DNA from: Paraburkholderia dioscoreae | GTDB taxonomy: Bacteria > Pseudomonadota > Gammaproteobacteria > Burkholderiales > Burkholderiaceae | Direction: 5' to 3' | DNA: 64,000 bases | NCBI RefSeq assembly: GCF_902459535.1 | Contig: NZ_LR699553.1 | Span: 3,720,001-3,784,000, forward strand | Shown: one piece after another, positions 16,264 through 25,247 of the stretch | Numbering within the stretch: the stretch's first letter is position 1 | Layout: each line of letters opens with the position of its first letter | Notes under the pieces: generated by a model | What the model saw: the letters and a program-made list of their open reading frames with translations, nothing else | The model's database searches: none | Told to the model about the DNA's origin: nothing | Translations under genes and position numbers: made by a program

Positions 16264-17207
16264 CTCTGACTGGCCGCAGCGCATCTGCGCGCGCCCCCAC
16301 CACCGCACCCGTGCTCGAACTCGAGCAGGTGACGCTCGAACTCGGCGAGCGCACGATTTTGCGCGACACCGGCTTCGTGGTGAATCAGGGCGAATTCATC
16401 GGCGTGCTCGGGCCGAACGGCGCGGGCAAGACGACGCTGATGCGCGCTGTGCTCGGTCTCGTGCCGGCCGCCCACGGCGTAATCCGCGTGCTGGGCCAAC
16501 CCGTGGAGCGCGGCAATGCGTCGATCGGCTATATGCCGCAAACGCGCAGCGCGCTCGCCGGACGCCGCGTGCGCGGCCGCGATTTCGTCGCGATGGCCGC
16601 CGACGGTCATCGCTGGGGCTTGCCCTATGCGAACGCCGCCACCCGCGCCGATGTCGAGCGTGTGCTGGATCTGGTGGACGGACGCAAGCTGGCTGAGCGT
16701 CCGCTGTCCGAGCTGTCGGGCGGCGAGCGTCAACGGCTGCTGCTCGCGCAATGCCTGCTCGGCAATCCGAAACTGCTGTTGCTCGACGAACCGCTGATCA
16801 GCCTGGACCCGCATCATCAGAAGAGCGTGGTCGAACTGGTGCGGCACGTGCAGCGGGAACTCGGCATCGCCGTGCTGTTTTCGGCGCATGAGTTGAATCC
16901 GCTGCTGAACTCGATCGACCGTGTGCTGTATCTCGGCAGCGGCGTGGCGGCGCTCGGCACCGTCGATGAAGTGATCACCCGGCCGGTGCTGTCGCGTCTC
17001 TACGGTTCGCCGATCGACGTGATGCGCGTGAACGGCCGCATCTTCGTGATGTCGGGCGACGTCGAAGTCGAGAAACACGATCACGAGCACGAACACGACG
17101 AAAACGGCGGCCACAGCCACTCGCACGCTCATTCACATGCGCATGGCCACTCGCACGGCCACTCGCACCAGCACGACTCAAGCGACGGACACACGCACGA
17201 TGTTTGA
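16260..17207 (+). CDS. znuC: Zinc ABC transporter ATPase with a histidine-rich C-terminal tail
   Basis: 315 aa. Walker A GPNGAGKTT near residues 47-55, signature LSGGERQRLLLAQ near 153-165, Walker B LLLLDEPLISLDP, and the switch His in FSAHELN. The last 45 residues or so are unusual: repeated HEHEHDE and HSHSHAHSHAHGHSHGHS with roughly eighteen histidines, likely a cytoplasmic zinc-binding or zinc-sensing tail. The start overlaps the znuA stop as ATGA. The znuB start lies inside the last codons of this gene, an 8-bp overlap. Confidence 0.9.
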   Translation: MTLTGRSASARAPTTAPVLELEQVTLELGERTILRDTGFVVNQGEFIGVLGPNGAGKTTLMRAVLGLVPAAHGVIRVLGQPVERGNASIGYMPQTRSALAGRRVRGRDFVAMAADGHRWGLPYANAATRADVERVLDLVDGRKLAERPLSELSGGERQRLLLAQCLLGNPKLLLLDEPLISLDPHHQKSVVELVRHVQRELGIAVLFSAHELNPLLNSIDRVLYLGSGVAALGTVDEVITRPVLSRLYGSPIDVMRVNGRIFVMSGDVEVEKHDHEHEHDENGGHSHSHAHSHAHGHSHGHSHQHDSSDGHTHDV

Positions 17208-17982
17208 ATACGATTTCATGGTGAATGCATTCGCGGCGTCGGGGATCGTCGCGGTGCTGGCCGGCGTGGTCGGGTATTTTCTGGTGATGCGCGGACAGAC
17301 CTTCGCGGGCCACGCGCTCTCGCACGTCGGCTTCACCGGCGCGACCGGCGCGGTGCTGATCGGCATCTCGCCGATCTGGGGGATGATCGGCTTCACGCTC
17401 GCGGCCGGCGTCGGCATGGGCGCGCTCGGCGAACGCCTCGCCGGCCGCGATGTGGCGATCGGCGTGATTCTCTCGCTGTCGCTCGGCTTCGGCTTGCTGT
17501 TTCTGCACTTCTTCACCGCGTACGCAACCCAGGTCACCGCGCTGCTGTTCGGCAACGTGCTCGGCGTGAACGCGTCGACGCTCGTGGTGCTGGCGGCCCT
17601 GGGCGTGGTGAGCCTGCTCGCGCTCGCCGCAATCATGCGGCCGCTGCTGTTCGCTTCGTTGCAGCCGGAACTGGCCGAAGCCAAGGGCGTGTCGTTGCGC
17701 CTCGTGTCCGTGCTGTTTCTCGCGATTGCGGCGCTCGCCGTGGCGGCGTGTACGCAGATCGTCGGCGTACTGCTGGTGTTCACGCTGATGGTCGGGCCGG
17801 CCGCCGCCGCGCAAAACGTGACGACGCGGTTGTCGGCCGGCCTCGTGCTCGCCGCCGTGTTTGCGCTGCTGCAGGCGTGGCTCGGTCTGACTCTCGCGTT
17901 CTACACCGATTGGCCGACGAGCTTCTGGATCACCGTGCTGTCAGCGCTGGTGTATGGCGGGAGTTTGTTGAAACGGCGTTGA
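17200..17982 (+). CDS. znuB: Zinc ABC transporter permease
   Basis: 260 aa, ABC-3 family, with about seven to eight membrane helices; LAGVVGYFLVMRGQTFAGHALSHVGFTGATGA near residues 17-48 is the family's hallmark. The start ATG 17200 lies within the final codons of znuC, so translation is probably coupled. Completes the zur-znuACB zinc-uptake set. A strong 15-bp hairpin follows and ends the operon. Confidence 0.88.
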   Translation: MFEYDFMVNAFAASGIVAVLAGVVGYFLVMRGQTFAGHALSHVGFTGATGAVLIGISPIWGMIGFTLAAGVGMGALGERLAGRDVAIGVILSLSLGFGLLFLHFFTAYATQVTALLFGNVLGVNASTLVVLAALGVVSLLALAAIMRPLLFASLQPELAEAKGVSLRLVSVLFLAIAALAVAACTQIVGVLLVFTLMVGPAAAAQNVTTRLSAGLVLAAVFALLQAWLGLTLAFYTDWPTSFWITVLSALVYGGSLLKRR

Positions 17983-17998
17983 AGCAAGACGAAAACGA

Positions 17999-18040
17999 GG
18001 ACGAAGGCGGCGGAGCATCTGCACGCCGCCGCCTTCGTCC
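17999..18040. terminator. Bidirectional hairpin between znuB and fghA
   Basis: Perfect 15-bp inverted repeat: 17999-18013 pairs with 18026-18040, core GAAGGCGGCGG / CCGCCGCCTTC, with a 12-base loop. It lies between convergent genes, 17 bases after the znuB stop and 12 bases before the fghA stop. No long T-tract is seen on either side. Confidence 0.6.
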
Positions 18041-18051
18041 CGCGAAAGACT

Positions 18052-18903
18052 TCAACCGAGCAGCACCTTCGCGTGATGCGCGAGATGATCCTCGATGAAA
18101 GTCGTGATGAAGTAGTAGCCGTGGTCATACCCCGCGTGACGGCGCAGCGTCAGCGGCTGACCCGCGGCCTGGCAGGCGGCTTCGAACACGTCCGGGTTCA
18201 ACTGCTCCGCGAGGAACTGATCCGCGAGCCCCTGATCGACCAGAATCCCTGCCGAAAACTTGCGCGCCGCATGCGCGACCAGCTCGCTCGCGTCGTACTG
18301 CTTCCACGCTTCGCGGTCTGCGCCCAGATAACCGCTAAACGCTTTCTCGCCCCAGGGGCAGCGCGTCGGCGCAGCAATCGGCGCGAACGCCGATACCGAC
18401 CGATAGATCTCCGGATTACGCAGCGCCAGCATCAACGCGCCGTGACCGCCCATTGAATGTCCGAAGATGCCGAGACGCGCGCCATCCACCGGCAGATTCG
18501 CGAGCACCGTTTCGCGCAGCTCGTCGCGCACGTACGAGTACATGCGATAGTGCTGCGCCCATGGCTGCTGCGTAGCGTCGACGTAAAAGCCCGCGCCCAC
18601 GCCGAAGTCCCACGCCGCGCTTTCGCCCGACACGCCCGCGCCGCGCGGACTGGTGTCCGGCGCGATGAGCGCAATGCCGTGCTGCGCCGCGAAGCGCTGC
18701 GCGCCGGCCTTGACCGGGAACGTCTCTTCCGTGCACGTGAGACCCGCGAGGTAGAACAGCGCGGGCACGTTCGCATTGGCTTGCAAAGCCTGCGGCGGCA
18801 GATAGATGGAGAAGCGCATCGGCAGGCCGATGGTCTGCGAGTCGTGCCGATAGATGCGCTGCTCGCCGCCATGACAGGCGTGCGACGACAGAAGTTCAAG
18901 CAT
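18052..18903 (-). CDS. fghA: S-formylglutathione hydrolase
   Basis: 283 aa esterase-D family enzyme that splits S-formylglutathione to formate and glutathione. Nucleophile motif GHSMGGHGAL near residues 146-155, LFYLAGLTCTEETF near 48-61, and the catalytic His in GYDHGYYF. Of two nearby ATGs the one at 18903 is preferred, since GAGGAG lies seven bases upstream of it and too close to the one at 18909. It is 29 bp behind frmA on the minus strand, forming the glutathione-dependent formaldehyde oxidation operon. Confidence 0.92.
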   Translation of the reverse strand: MLELLSSHACHGGEQRIYRHDSQTIGLPMRFSIYLPPQALQANANVPALFYLAGLTCTEETFPVKAGAQRFAAQHGIALIAPDTSPRGAGVSGESAAWDFGVGAGFYVDATQQPWAQHYRMYSYVRDELRETVLANLPVDGARLGIFGHSMGGHGALMLALRNPEIYRSVSAFAPIAAPTRCPWGEKAFSGYLGADREAWKQYDASELVAHAARKFSAGILVDQGLADQFLAEQLNPDVFEAACQAAGQPLTLRRHAGYDHGYYFITTFIEDHLAHHAKVLLG

Positions 18904-18932
18904 CGCCATGCTCCTCGTTGTGCTGCATTGGA

Positions 18933-20039
18933 TCAGTACAGCACGACCGAGCGGATCGACTCGCCCTTCTTCATCAGATCGAAGCCCTCGTTGATACGTT
19001 CGAGCGGCAGACGGTGCGTGATCAGGTCGTCGATATTGATCTTGCCTTCCATGTACCAGTCGACGATCTTCGGCACGTCCGTGCGGCCACGTGCGCCGCC
19101 GAACGCCGAGCCTTTCCACTCGCGGCCCGTCACCAGCTGGAACGGACGCGTGCTGATCTCCTCGCCCGCCGCCGCCACGCCGATGATGAACGACTGGCCC
19201 CAGCCCTTGTGCGTGCACTCCAGCGCCTGACGCATCACCTTGGTGTTGCCGATGCACTCGAACGAATAGTCCGCGCCGCCATCGGTGAGTTGCACGATGT
19301 GGTCGACCACGTTCTCGACTTCGTTCGGGTTGATGAAGTGCGTCATGCCGAACTTCTTCGCGAGTTCGACGCGGCCCGGATTGAGGTCCACGCCGATGAT
19401 CCTGTCCGCGCCTACCATTTTGGCGCCCTGGATCACGTTCAGGCCGATGCCGCCGAGACCGAACACCACCACGTTCGCGCCGGCCTCGACCTTGGCCGAA
19501 TACACGACCGCGCCCACACCCGTCGTCACACCGCAGCCGATGTAGCAGATCTTGTCGAAGGGCGCGTCTTCACGCACCTTGGCGACCGCGATTTCCGGCA
19601 CGACGATGTAATTCGAAAACGTGGACGTGCCCATGTAGTGGAACAAAGGCTTGCCGTCGATCGAGAAACGCGAGGTCGAGTCGGGCATCAGACCCTTGCC
19701 CTGCGTCGAACGGATTGCCTGACAGAGATTGGTCTTGCGCGACAGGCAGAACTTGCACTGCCGGCATTCCGGCGTGTACAGCGGAATGACGTGGTCCCCC
19801 TTCTTCAGCGTGCCGACACCCGGACCGGTGTCGACGATCACGCCCGCGCCTTCATGGCCGAGAATCGCCGGGAAAATGCCTTCCGGATCCGCGCCGGAGA
19901 GCGTGTAGTAATCGGTATGGCAGATGCCCGTGGCCTTCACTTCGATCAGGACTTCACCGGCGCGCGGACCTTCCAGATCGACTTCCTCGATCGTCAACGG
20001 TGCGCCGGCTTTCCATGCGATTGCTGCTTTGGTCTTCAT
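18933..20039 (-). CDS. frmA: S-(hydroxymethyl)glutathione dehydrogenase / class III alcohol dehydrogenase
   Basis: 368 aa, exact family length. Catalytic zinc ligands in GICHTDYYTLSG and GHEGAG; the structural zinc cluster CRQCKFCLSRKTNLC near residues 92-106; Rossmann GLGGIGLNVIQGAK near 194-207. It oxidises the glutathione-formaldehyde adduct to S-formylglutathione with NAD. The start at 20039 has CAGGAG upstream; the frame open to 20105 has no comparable site. First gene of the frmA-fghA pair. No regulator is adjacent. Confidence 0.93.
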   Translation of the reverse strand: MKTKAAIAWKAGAPLTIEEVDLEGPRAGEVLIEVKATGICHTDYYTLSGADPEGIFPAILGHEGAGVIVDTGPGVGTLKKGDHVIPLYTPECRQCKFCLSRKTNLCQAIRSTQGKGLMPDSTSRFSIDGKPLFHYMGTSTFSNYIVVPEIAVAKVREDAPFDKICYIGCGVTTGVGAVVYSAKVEAGANVVVFGLGGIGLNVIQGAKMVGADRIIGVDLNPGRVELAKKFGMTHFINPNEVENVVDHIVQLTDGGADYSFECIGNTKVMRQALECTHKGWGQSFIIGVAAAGEEISTRPFQLVTGREWKGSAFGGARGRTDVPKIVDWYMEGKINIDDLITHRLPLERINEGFDLMKKGESIRSVVLY

Positions 20040-20265
20040 CGTGAATGCTCCTGTGAGTCTGTCAATGCAAGGCGCGTTGCGTGCCCAGAACCCTGCGGCG
20101 CGCACGTGCTGCGATTCGATACTGCGGTTGATGCGTGTGCCACCCCGGGGGCGAACCTTGCCGCCGCCACCCGGCGCAGTGCGCCGAGCTACACCTTAGC
20201 GTGCGAAACACGTAATGGTATTGCAAAGTGCGTCACTGCATTGTCTGAACCTGACATGAATTCGC

Positions 20266-21711
20266 TCACCGCGAATGCGTGCCGGCGAACCATGTTTCGA
20301 CGCGCCCGTAGAGATCGAGAAAACGTGCGTAGCGTTCGGCGAGCGCTGCATCGTCTTGCGGACCGGCAACACGTACCGCGCCGGGCGCGAGCGCGGCGAG
20401 ATCGCGCGCGTGCCAGTGTCCGCTCGCAAGGCCGCCGAGAATGGCCGCGCCACGCGGCGCCGCGTTCGGACAATCGACCGCATGCAGCTCGACGTTCAAC
20501 GCATCGGCGAGCAACTGGCGCCAGTGCGCGTCGATGGAACCGCCGCCCGCCAGCTTCAATGTTGTCACCGTCGCGCCGCTCGCGCGAATCGCGTCGAGGC
20601 CGGCGCGCAGCGAGAACGCGACGCCTTCGAACGCGGCGCGCATCATCGTGCCGCGCGTGTGATCGAGGGCAAGGCCGAGCCAGCCGCCGCGCGCCATCGG
20701 GTTGAGCCAGGGTGTGCGCTCGCCCGTGAGGTAAGGCAGGAACGTGAGGCCGGGTGCAGCGGTTGTGCTCGCGCCGGCTGCGTCGCCGAACGCGTCACGA
20801 TACGCATCGGCCCATTCATACGATAGCCAGCCGCGGACCCGTTCGAGCGCAATGCCGACGTTCTGCATTGCCGCCATCCGATACCAGTGATCGCTCGCCG
20901 CCCGATAGCGATGCAAGCCTCTGACCGCCGCGGGCGCACACTCGGCAAGCACGACGATTTGTCCGCCGGTGCCGGTGCTCAGCAAGGCGTCGCCGTCGCG
21001 CGCGAGTCCGCTGCCGAGTGCGGCGCACGGCGTATCCGCTGCGCCCGTCGCGAGCACGATGCCGGCGCGCAAACCCAGAGCCTGTGCCGCCTTTTCCGAT
21101 AGCACACCACCCGCGGCATAAGACGGCGCCAGCGGCGCGAACCACTCGCGCGGAATGGCGAGCCGATCAAGTAGCGCCACGTCCCACATGCCGGCCGGAT
21201 CAGCGAGCGCGGTGGCGCAGGCGTCGGAGGGATCGGTCACGACCGCGCCGCCCAGCGCGACGCGCAGCCAGTCTTTCGGTTGCAGCGCCCAACGCGTGCG
21301 GCTCGCGGACTGCGGTTCGTGCAACACGATCCAGCGCAGCAGCGGACCAGCCATGCCCGGCGCAACCGGATTCGGCTGCGGCTCGGGCCACGCGTCGAGC
21401 AAGGCCAGCGCGCGGGTATCGGGCCACAGCATGGCGGGCCGTACGGCCTCGCCCGTTTCGTCGATCAGCACGACGCCGTGCATCTGGCCGGAAAAGCCAA
21501 TGGCCCGCACCTCGCGGCGCAGACCGTCAGGCAAACGCGCGGCGGCTTCGCACAGCGCGCGCCACCACGTTTGCACCGACGTCTCCGCCCAACCCGCGTG
21601 CGGCGTTTCGATTGCATAAGCGACGCTCGCCACTGCCTGCTCGCGACCGTTTTCGTCGACGATCGCTACTTTGAGAGAGCCGGTGCCCAGGTCGATGCCG
21701 AGAAAACTCAT
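20266..21711 (-). CDS. FGGY-family carbohydrate kinase, xylulokinase-like, orphan
   Basis: 481 aa. FLGIDLGTGSLKVAI at residues 3-17, GFSGQMHGVVLIDETGEAVRP near 73-93, LSTGTGGQIVVL near 240-251, and YLTGERTPWLNP near 329-340. The layout is that of xylulokinases, but it differs much from XylB at 2439-3920 and has no sugar gene beside it. A short perfect hairpin (20172-20186) lies downstream. The substrate could be xylulose, ribulose or another keto-sugar or polyol; sequence does not settle it. Confidence 0.82.
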   Translation of the reverse strand: MSFLGIDLGTGSLKVAIVDENGREQAVASVAYAIETPHAGWAETSVQTWWRALCEAAARLPDGLRREVRAIGFSGQMHGVVLIDETGEAVRPAMLWPDTRALALLDAWPEPQPNPVAPGMAGPLLRWIVLHEPQSASRTRWALQPKDWLRVALGGAVVTDPSDACATALADPAGMWDVALLDRLAIPREWFAPLAPSYAAGGVLSEKAAQALGLRAGIVLATGAADTPCAALGSGLARDGDALLSTGTGGQIVVLAECAPAAVRGLHRYRAASDHWYRMAAMQNVGIALERVRGWLSYEWADAYRDAFGDAAGASTTAAPGLTFLPYLTGERTPWLNPMARGGWLGLALDHTRGTMMRAAFEGVAFSLRAGLDAIRASGATVTTLKLAGGGSIDAHWRQLLADALNVELHAVDCPNAAPRGAAILGGLASGHWHARDLAALAPGAVRVAGPQDDAALAERYARFLDLYGRVETWFAGTHSR

Positions 21712-22135
21712 GGATGATCGAGCGTGAAATTGGAATCGAGATGAGCGCGCGAAAGCGTGCCCGAAAGCTGTATTTTTTCACCAGCGCAGCGCTTCGGAAA
21801 CGCATGCAGATGCCCGCCGGCAATCCTGAATCGCGGGTTAACCCACCCGCGCCGCGAGCCGCATCAAAACAGGACTATGCGGCGAGCGGGATACACCTCA
21901 TTGATTCTCACACATATCACGCGAAGCCGGGCTTGCGCGACACACGGCCTCGCAGCCCCCCTGCAAGGGGCTGACCGCCAATGAACCCGGTCCGCACATT
22001 GATATTGGCTTTCAAAAGGCGCGCACGCATATCGTCACCGGGAATGCCGGAATAGGCTCCAGCGGTCTTGTTGCGCCTTTTCGTCCCCGATACCTTGGAG
22101 CCATCCCAAAAACCAAGATGGTGGAGACAGACGAT
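21712..22135. other. Intergenic region upstream of the NCS2 permease
   Basis: 424 bases without a credible gene, between divergently transcribed genes. Contains a CAGCCCC/GGGGCTG hairpin with 7-base loop (21953-21973) and the structured leader at 22055-22126. No clear promoter boxes were identified. Confidence 0.45.
22055..22126 (+). promoter_or_regulatory. Candidate leader switch (possible purine riboswitch) before the NCS2 permease
   Basis: GGCTCCA (22055-22061) can pair over seven bases with TGGAGCC (22096-22102). The CTCCA within it can instead pair with TGGAG (22122-22126), which is the Shine-Dalgarno region of the permease. A second small stem, CCATC (22101-22105) with GATGG (22117-22121), sits in between and shares bases with the first. 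These are mutually exclusive folds around the ribosome binding site, as in translational riboswitches. The xanthine-I (NMT1) class is known upstream of such permeases in proteobacteria, but I cannot verify its consensus here. Confidence 0.45.
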
Positions 22136-23545
22136 ATGCAATCGAACACGGTTCACCCGTGCGACGAGCGACTGCCCGCAGGCCAGTTGCTCACCCTCGG
22201 CATCCAGCACGTTCTGGTGATGTACGCCGGCGCGGTCGCGGTCCCGCTGATCATCGGCGCGGCACTCAAGTTGCCGAAGGACCAGATCGCCTTCCTGATC
22301 AGCGCCGACCTGTTTTCCTGCGGCATCGCCACGCTGATCCAGACACTCGGCCTGTGGATCTTCGGCATCCGCCTGCCGGTCATCATGGGCTGCACGTTCG
22401 CGGCCGTCGGTCCGATGGTCGCGATCGGCACCAATCCTTCGCTCGGCATTCTCGACATCTTCGGCTCGACGATCGCGGCCGGTATCGTCGGTATCCTGCT
22501 CGCACCGGCGGTCGGCAAGTTGCTGCGGTTCTTTCCGCCGGTCGTGATCGGCGTGGTGATCTCAGTGATCGGTCTGTCGCTGATGGAAGTCGGCATCAAC
22601 TGGGCGGCCGGCGGCGTGGGCAATCCCGATTACGGCAATCCGGTCTATCTCGGCCTCTCGCTGATCGTGCTGATGCTGATCCTGCTGATCAACAAGTTCG
22701 CCCGGGGCTTCCTCGCCAATATCTCGGTGCTGCTCGGCATTGTCGCGGGCTTCGTGATCGCGCTGGCGCTCGGCCGCGTCAACATGGAAGGCGTGACGCA
22801 CGCACCGTGGGTCGGCTTCGTCATGCCGTTCCACTTCGGCCTGCCGCACTTCGACCCGCTGTCGATCGCGACGATGGTCACCGTGATGTTCGTCACCTTC
22901 ATCGAATCGACCGGCATGTTCCTCGCGGTCGGCGACATGGTGGATCGTCCGGTCGATCAGAAGACGCTGGTGCGCGGTCTGCGCGTGGACGGCCTGGGCA
23001 CGCTGATCGGCGGCATCTTCAATTCGTTCCCGCATACCTCGTTCTCGCAGAACGTCGGCCTGATCGGCGTGACCGGCGTGAAGAGCCGCTTTGTCTGCGC
23101 GATGGGCGGCGTGATCCTGGTGCTGCTGGGCCTGTTCCCGAAGATGGCGCAAGTGGTCGCGTCGGTGCCGGCCTTCGTGCTCGGCGGCGCGGGCATCGTG
23201 ATGTTCGGCATGGTTGCGGCGAACGGCATCAAGGTGCTCTCGAAGGTCGACTTCGTGAAAAACCACCACAACCTGTTCATCGTCGCGGTCAGTATCGGCC
23301 TGGGTCTCGTGCCGGTGGTGTCGCCGCACTTCTTTTCGAAGCTGCCGCCGGCGCTCTCGCCGCTGCTGCATAGCGGGATTCTGCTGGCTTCCGTGTCGGC
23401 GGTCGTGCTGAACCTGATCTTCAACGGCGTGAAGAGTGAGAAGAAGGCACGCTGCGAGATTCGCACCGCCGGACACGATTTCGACGGACGCGGCGACAAC
23501 GAACCGCGACGCGACGAGATGCTGCGCGCAGCGGATCTGCACTGA
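22136..23545 (+). CDS. NCS2-family purine permease (xanthine or uric acid:proton symporter type)
   Basis: 469 aa from the ATG at 22136, chosen for GGAG nine bases upstream; an ATG at 22118 lacks one. About twelve to fourteen membrane segments. The NCS2 signature QNVGLIGVTGVKSR follows NSFPHTSFS near residues 296-318, and the first helix has QHVLVMYAGAVAVP. The PHTSFSQN form is typical of xanthine/uric acid carriers rather than uracil carriers. The C-terminal tail after about residue 435 is hydrophilic. No xanthine dehydrogenase or purine regulator is adjacent. Confidence 0.85.
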   Translation: MQSNTVHPCDERLPAGQLLTLGIQHVLVMYAGAVAVPLIIGAALKLPKDQIAFLISADLFSCGIATLIQTLGLWIFGIRLPVIMGCTFAAVGPMVAIGTNPSLGILDIFGSTIAAGIVGILLAPAVGKLLRFFPPVVIGVVISVIGLSLMEVGINWAAGGVGNPDYGNPVYLGLSLIVLMLILLINKFARGFLANISVLLGIVAGFVIALALGRVNMEGVTHAPWVGFVMPFHFGLPHFDPLSIATMVTVMFVTFIESTGMFLAVGDMVDRPVDQKTLVRGLRVDGLGTLIGGIFNSFPHTSFSQNVGLIGVTGVKSRFVCAMGGVILVLLGLFPKMAQVVASVPAFVLGGAGIVMFGMVAANGIKVLSKVDFVKNHHNLFIVAVSIGLGLVPVVSPHFFSKLPPALSPLLHSGILLASVSAVVLNLIFNGVKSEKKARCEIRTAGHDFDGRGDNEPRRDEMLRAADLH

Positions 23546-23596
23546 ACGGTACGCAATCCGGCGCCGCGCGAGCAATGTCGCGCGAGCGCTGAGCAC

Positions 23597-23629
23597 AAAA
23601 AAACGCCACGGCATGCCGTGGCGTTTCTC
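23597..23629. terminator. Bidirectional terminator between the NCS2 permease and oprB
   Basis: A perfect 26-base palindrome at 23601-23626 (half-site AAACGCCACGGCA) folds into an 11-bp stem with a 4-base loop. On the minus strand it is followed by a run of seven T, on the plus strand by TTTCT. It serves the convergent permease gene and efflux operon. Confidence 0.85.
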
Positions 23630-23698
23630 ATGTGACTGGCTGCGCAAAACGGCTTCATTGAAACAGAAACCCGCCTTGCACGCCTGAGGCTACAAAAC

Positions 23699-25246
23699 TC
23701 AACCCGCCGTAGCGGCCGAAGCCGCCACCGGCGCACTCGCCGCACCGTAGTCGACTGGCGCGTCGGCCGGACGCGGCTGCTCGCCGTCGTGCTCGATCCA
23801 GCCGCCGCCCAGGGCCTGATACAACGTCACGAGGTTCTGCAGACGTTCCATCCGGGCCGTGACCAGCAACTGCTGCGACGAATACAGATCCGTCTGCGCG
23901 GTCAGCACCGACAGATAACTATCGACGCCATTCGTATAGCGCAGATTCGACAGGTCCAACCGGCGTTGTTCCGCAAAGGTATTGCGCTCCAGCGCCTGGA
24001 TCTGCTGATCGTACGTGCCGCGTGCCGCGAGGCCGTCCGCCACTTCGCGGAAGGCCGTCTGGATCGCCTTTTCATACGTGGCGATCTGGACTTTCTTCTG
24101 GATGTTGGCGAGATCGAGGTTGGCGAGATTCTGCCCGCCCTCGAAGATCGGCAGCGTGATCGACGGCGCGAAACTCCACGCCGCCGAACCCGGCTTGAAC
24201 AGACCGCCGAGCGACGGGCTCAGCGTACCGAAGCTGCCGGTCAGCGAAACCTTCGGGAAGAACGCGGCCCGCGCTGCGCCGATGTTCGCGTTGGCGGCCA
24301 GCAGATTCTCTTCGGCCTCCATGATGTCCGGACGACGCGTCAGCAGATCGGACGGCAGACCCGCCGGAATATCCGTGAGCAGATTCTGGTTGTCCAGCGT
24401 CATGCCCGGCGGCAGATCGTCCGGCAACGGCTCGCCGAGCAGTAGCACGAGCGCGTTATCCGCCTGAGCCCGCAGCCGCTGCTGCTGCTGCAGATTGGCC
24501 GAAGCCTGCTCGACCACTGTTTGCGACTGACGCAGATCCAGTTCCGAACCCGTACCGTTGTCGAACTGCAGCTTGGCAATCCGATACGATTCCTGCGAGG
24601 TCTTCAACGTGTTCTCGGTGACCTTCAGCAGGTCGTCGAGCTCGAGCACCGTCATGTACTGGTTCGCCACCTGCGAGACCAGCGTGATTTCCGCTGCCTT
24701 GCGCGCCTGAGCCGTGGCCAGGTACTGCGCCAACGCCTGATCCTTCAGGCTCTGAATCCGCCCGAAGAAGTCGATTTCCCACGACGCGTTCAGCCCGACC
24801 GAGTACGAGTTGGAAATCGTCTGGTCGAAGAACGACAGGTCTTTCGGCGTACGCGATTTGCTTTGCGAAGCCGCGGCATCGAGCGTCGGCAACAGACCGG
24901 CGCGAACGATCCGGAACTGCGCAGCCGAAGCCTGCATGTTCAGCACCGACACGCGCAGATCGCGGTTGTTCTTCAGCGCGATCTCGATCAACCGCTGCAT
25001 GCGCGGATCGACGAAGAAATCGCGCCAGCCGATGTCCGCCGCGGCCTGGCCGTTCGCGGTGCGCGCGGCGCCTGTCGTGCCGGGCTGCTGCTGGCCCGGC
25101 TGGGTCGCGCCCGGCTGCGTGTCGTACACGCCGCCGGTCGGGAAGGTCGCCGTTACCGGTGCGGCCGGGCGCTCATATTTCGGCGCCATTGTGCAACCCG
25201 CCGCGAACAGCGCGACCGCCACTGCAATCAGAGAGTGTTTTTGCAT
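23699..25246 (-). CDS. oprB: RND efflux outer membrane lipoprotein (NodT family)
   Basis: 515 aa. Start ATG 25246 overlaps the end of the pump gene region (its TGA is at 25248-25250). The lipoprotein signal MQKHSLIAVAVALFAAGC gives Cys18 as the acylation site. Two outer-membrane efflux repeats follow: NNRDLRVSVLNMQASAAQFRI and the mirrored LANLDLANIQKKVQIATYEKA. It forms the trimeric outer-membrane channel of the tripartite pump. The symbol follows the B. pseudomallei BpeAB-OprB naming and rests on operon order plus family. The terminator at 23597-23629 ends the operon. Confidence 0.85.
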   Translation of the reverse strand: MQKHSLIAVAVALFAAGCTMAPKYERPAAPVTATFPTGGVYDTQPGATQPGQQQPGTTGAARTANGQAAADIGWRDFFVDPRMQRLIEIALKNNRDLRVSVLNMQASAAQFRIVRAGLLPTLDAAASQSKSRTPKDLSFFDQTISNSYSVGLNASWEIDFFGRIQSLKDQALAQYLATAQARKAAEITLVSQVANQYMTVLELDDLLKVTENTLKTSQESYRIAKLQFDNGTGSELDLRQSQTVVEQASANLQQQQRLRAQADNALVLLLGEPLPDDLPPGMTLDNQNLLTDIPAGLPSDLLTRRPDIMEAEENLLAANANIGAARAAFFPKVSLTGSFGTLSPSLGGLFKPGSAAWSFAPSITLPIFEGGQNLANLDLANIQKKVQIATYEKAIQTAFREVADGLAARGTYDQQIQALERNTFAEQRRLDLSNLRYTNGVDSYLSVLTAQTDLYSSQQLLVTARMERLQNLVTLYQALGGGWIEHDGEQPRPADAPVDYGAASAPVAASAATAG

Positions 25247-25247
25247 C

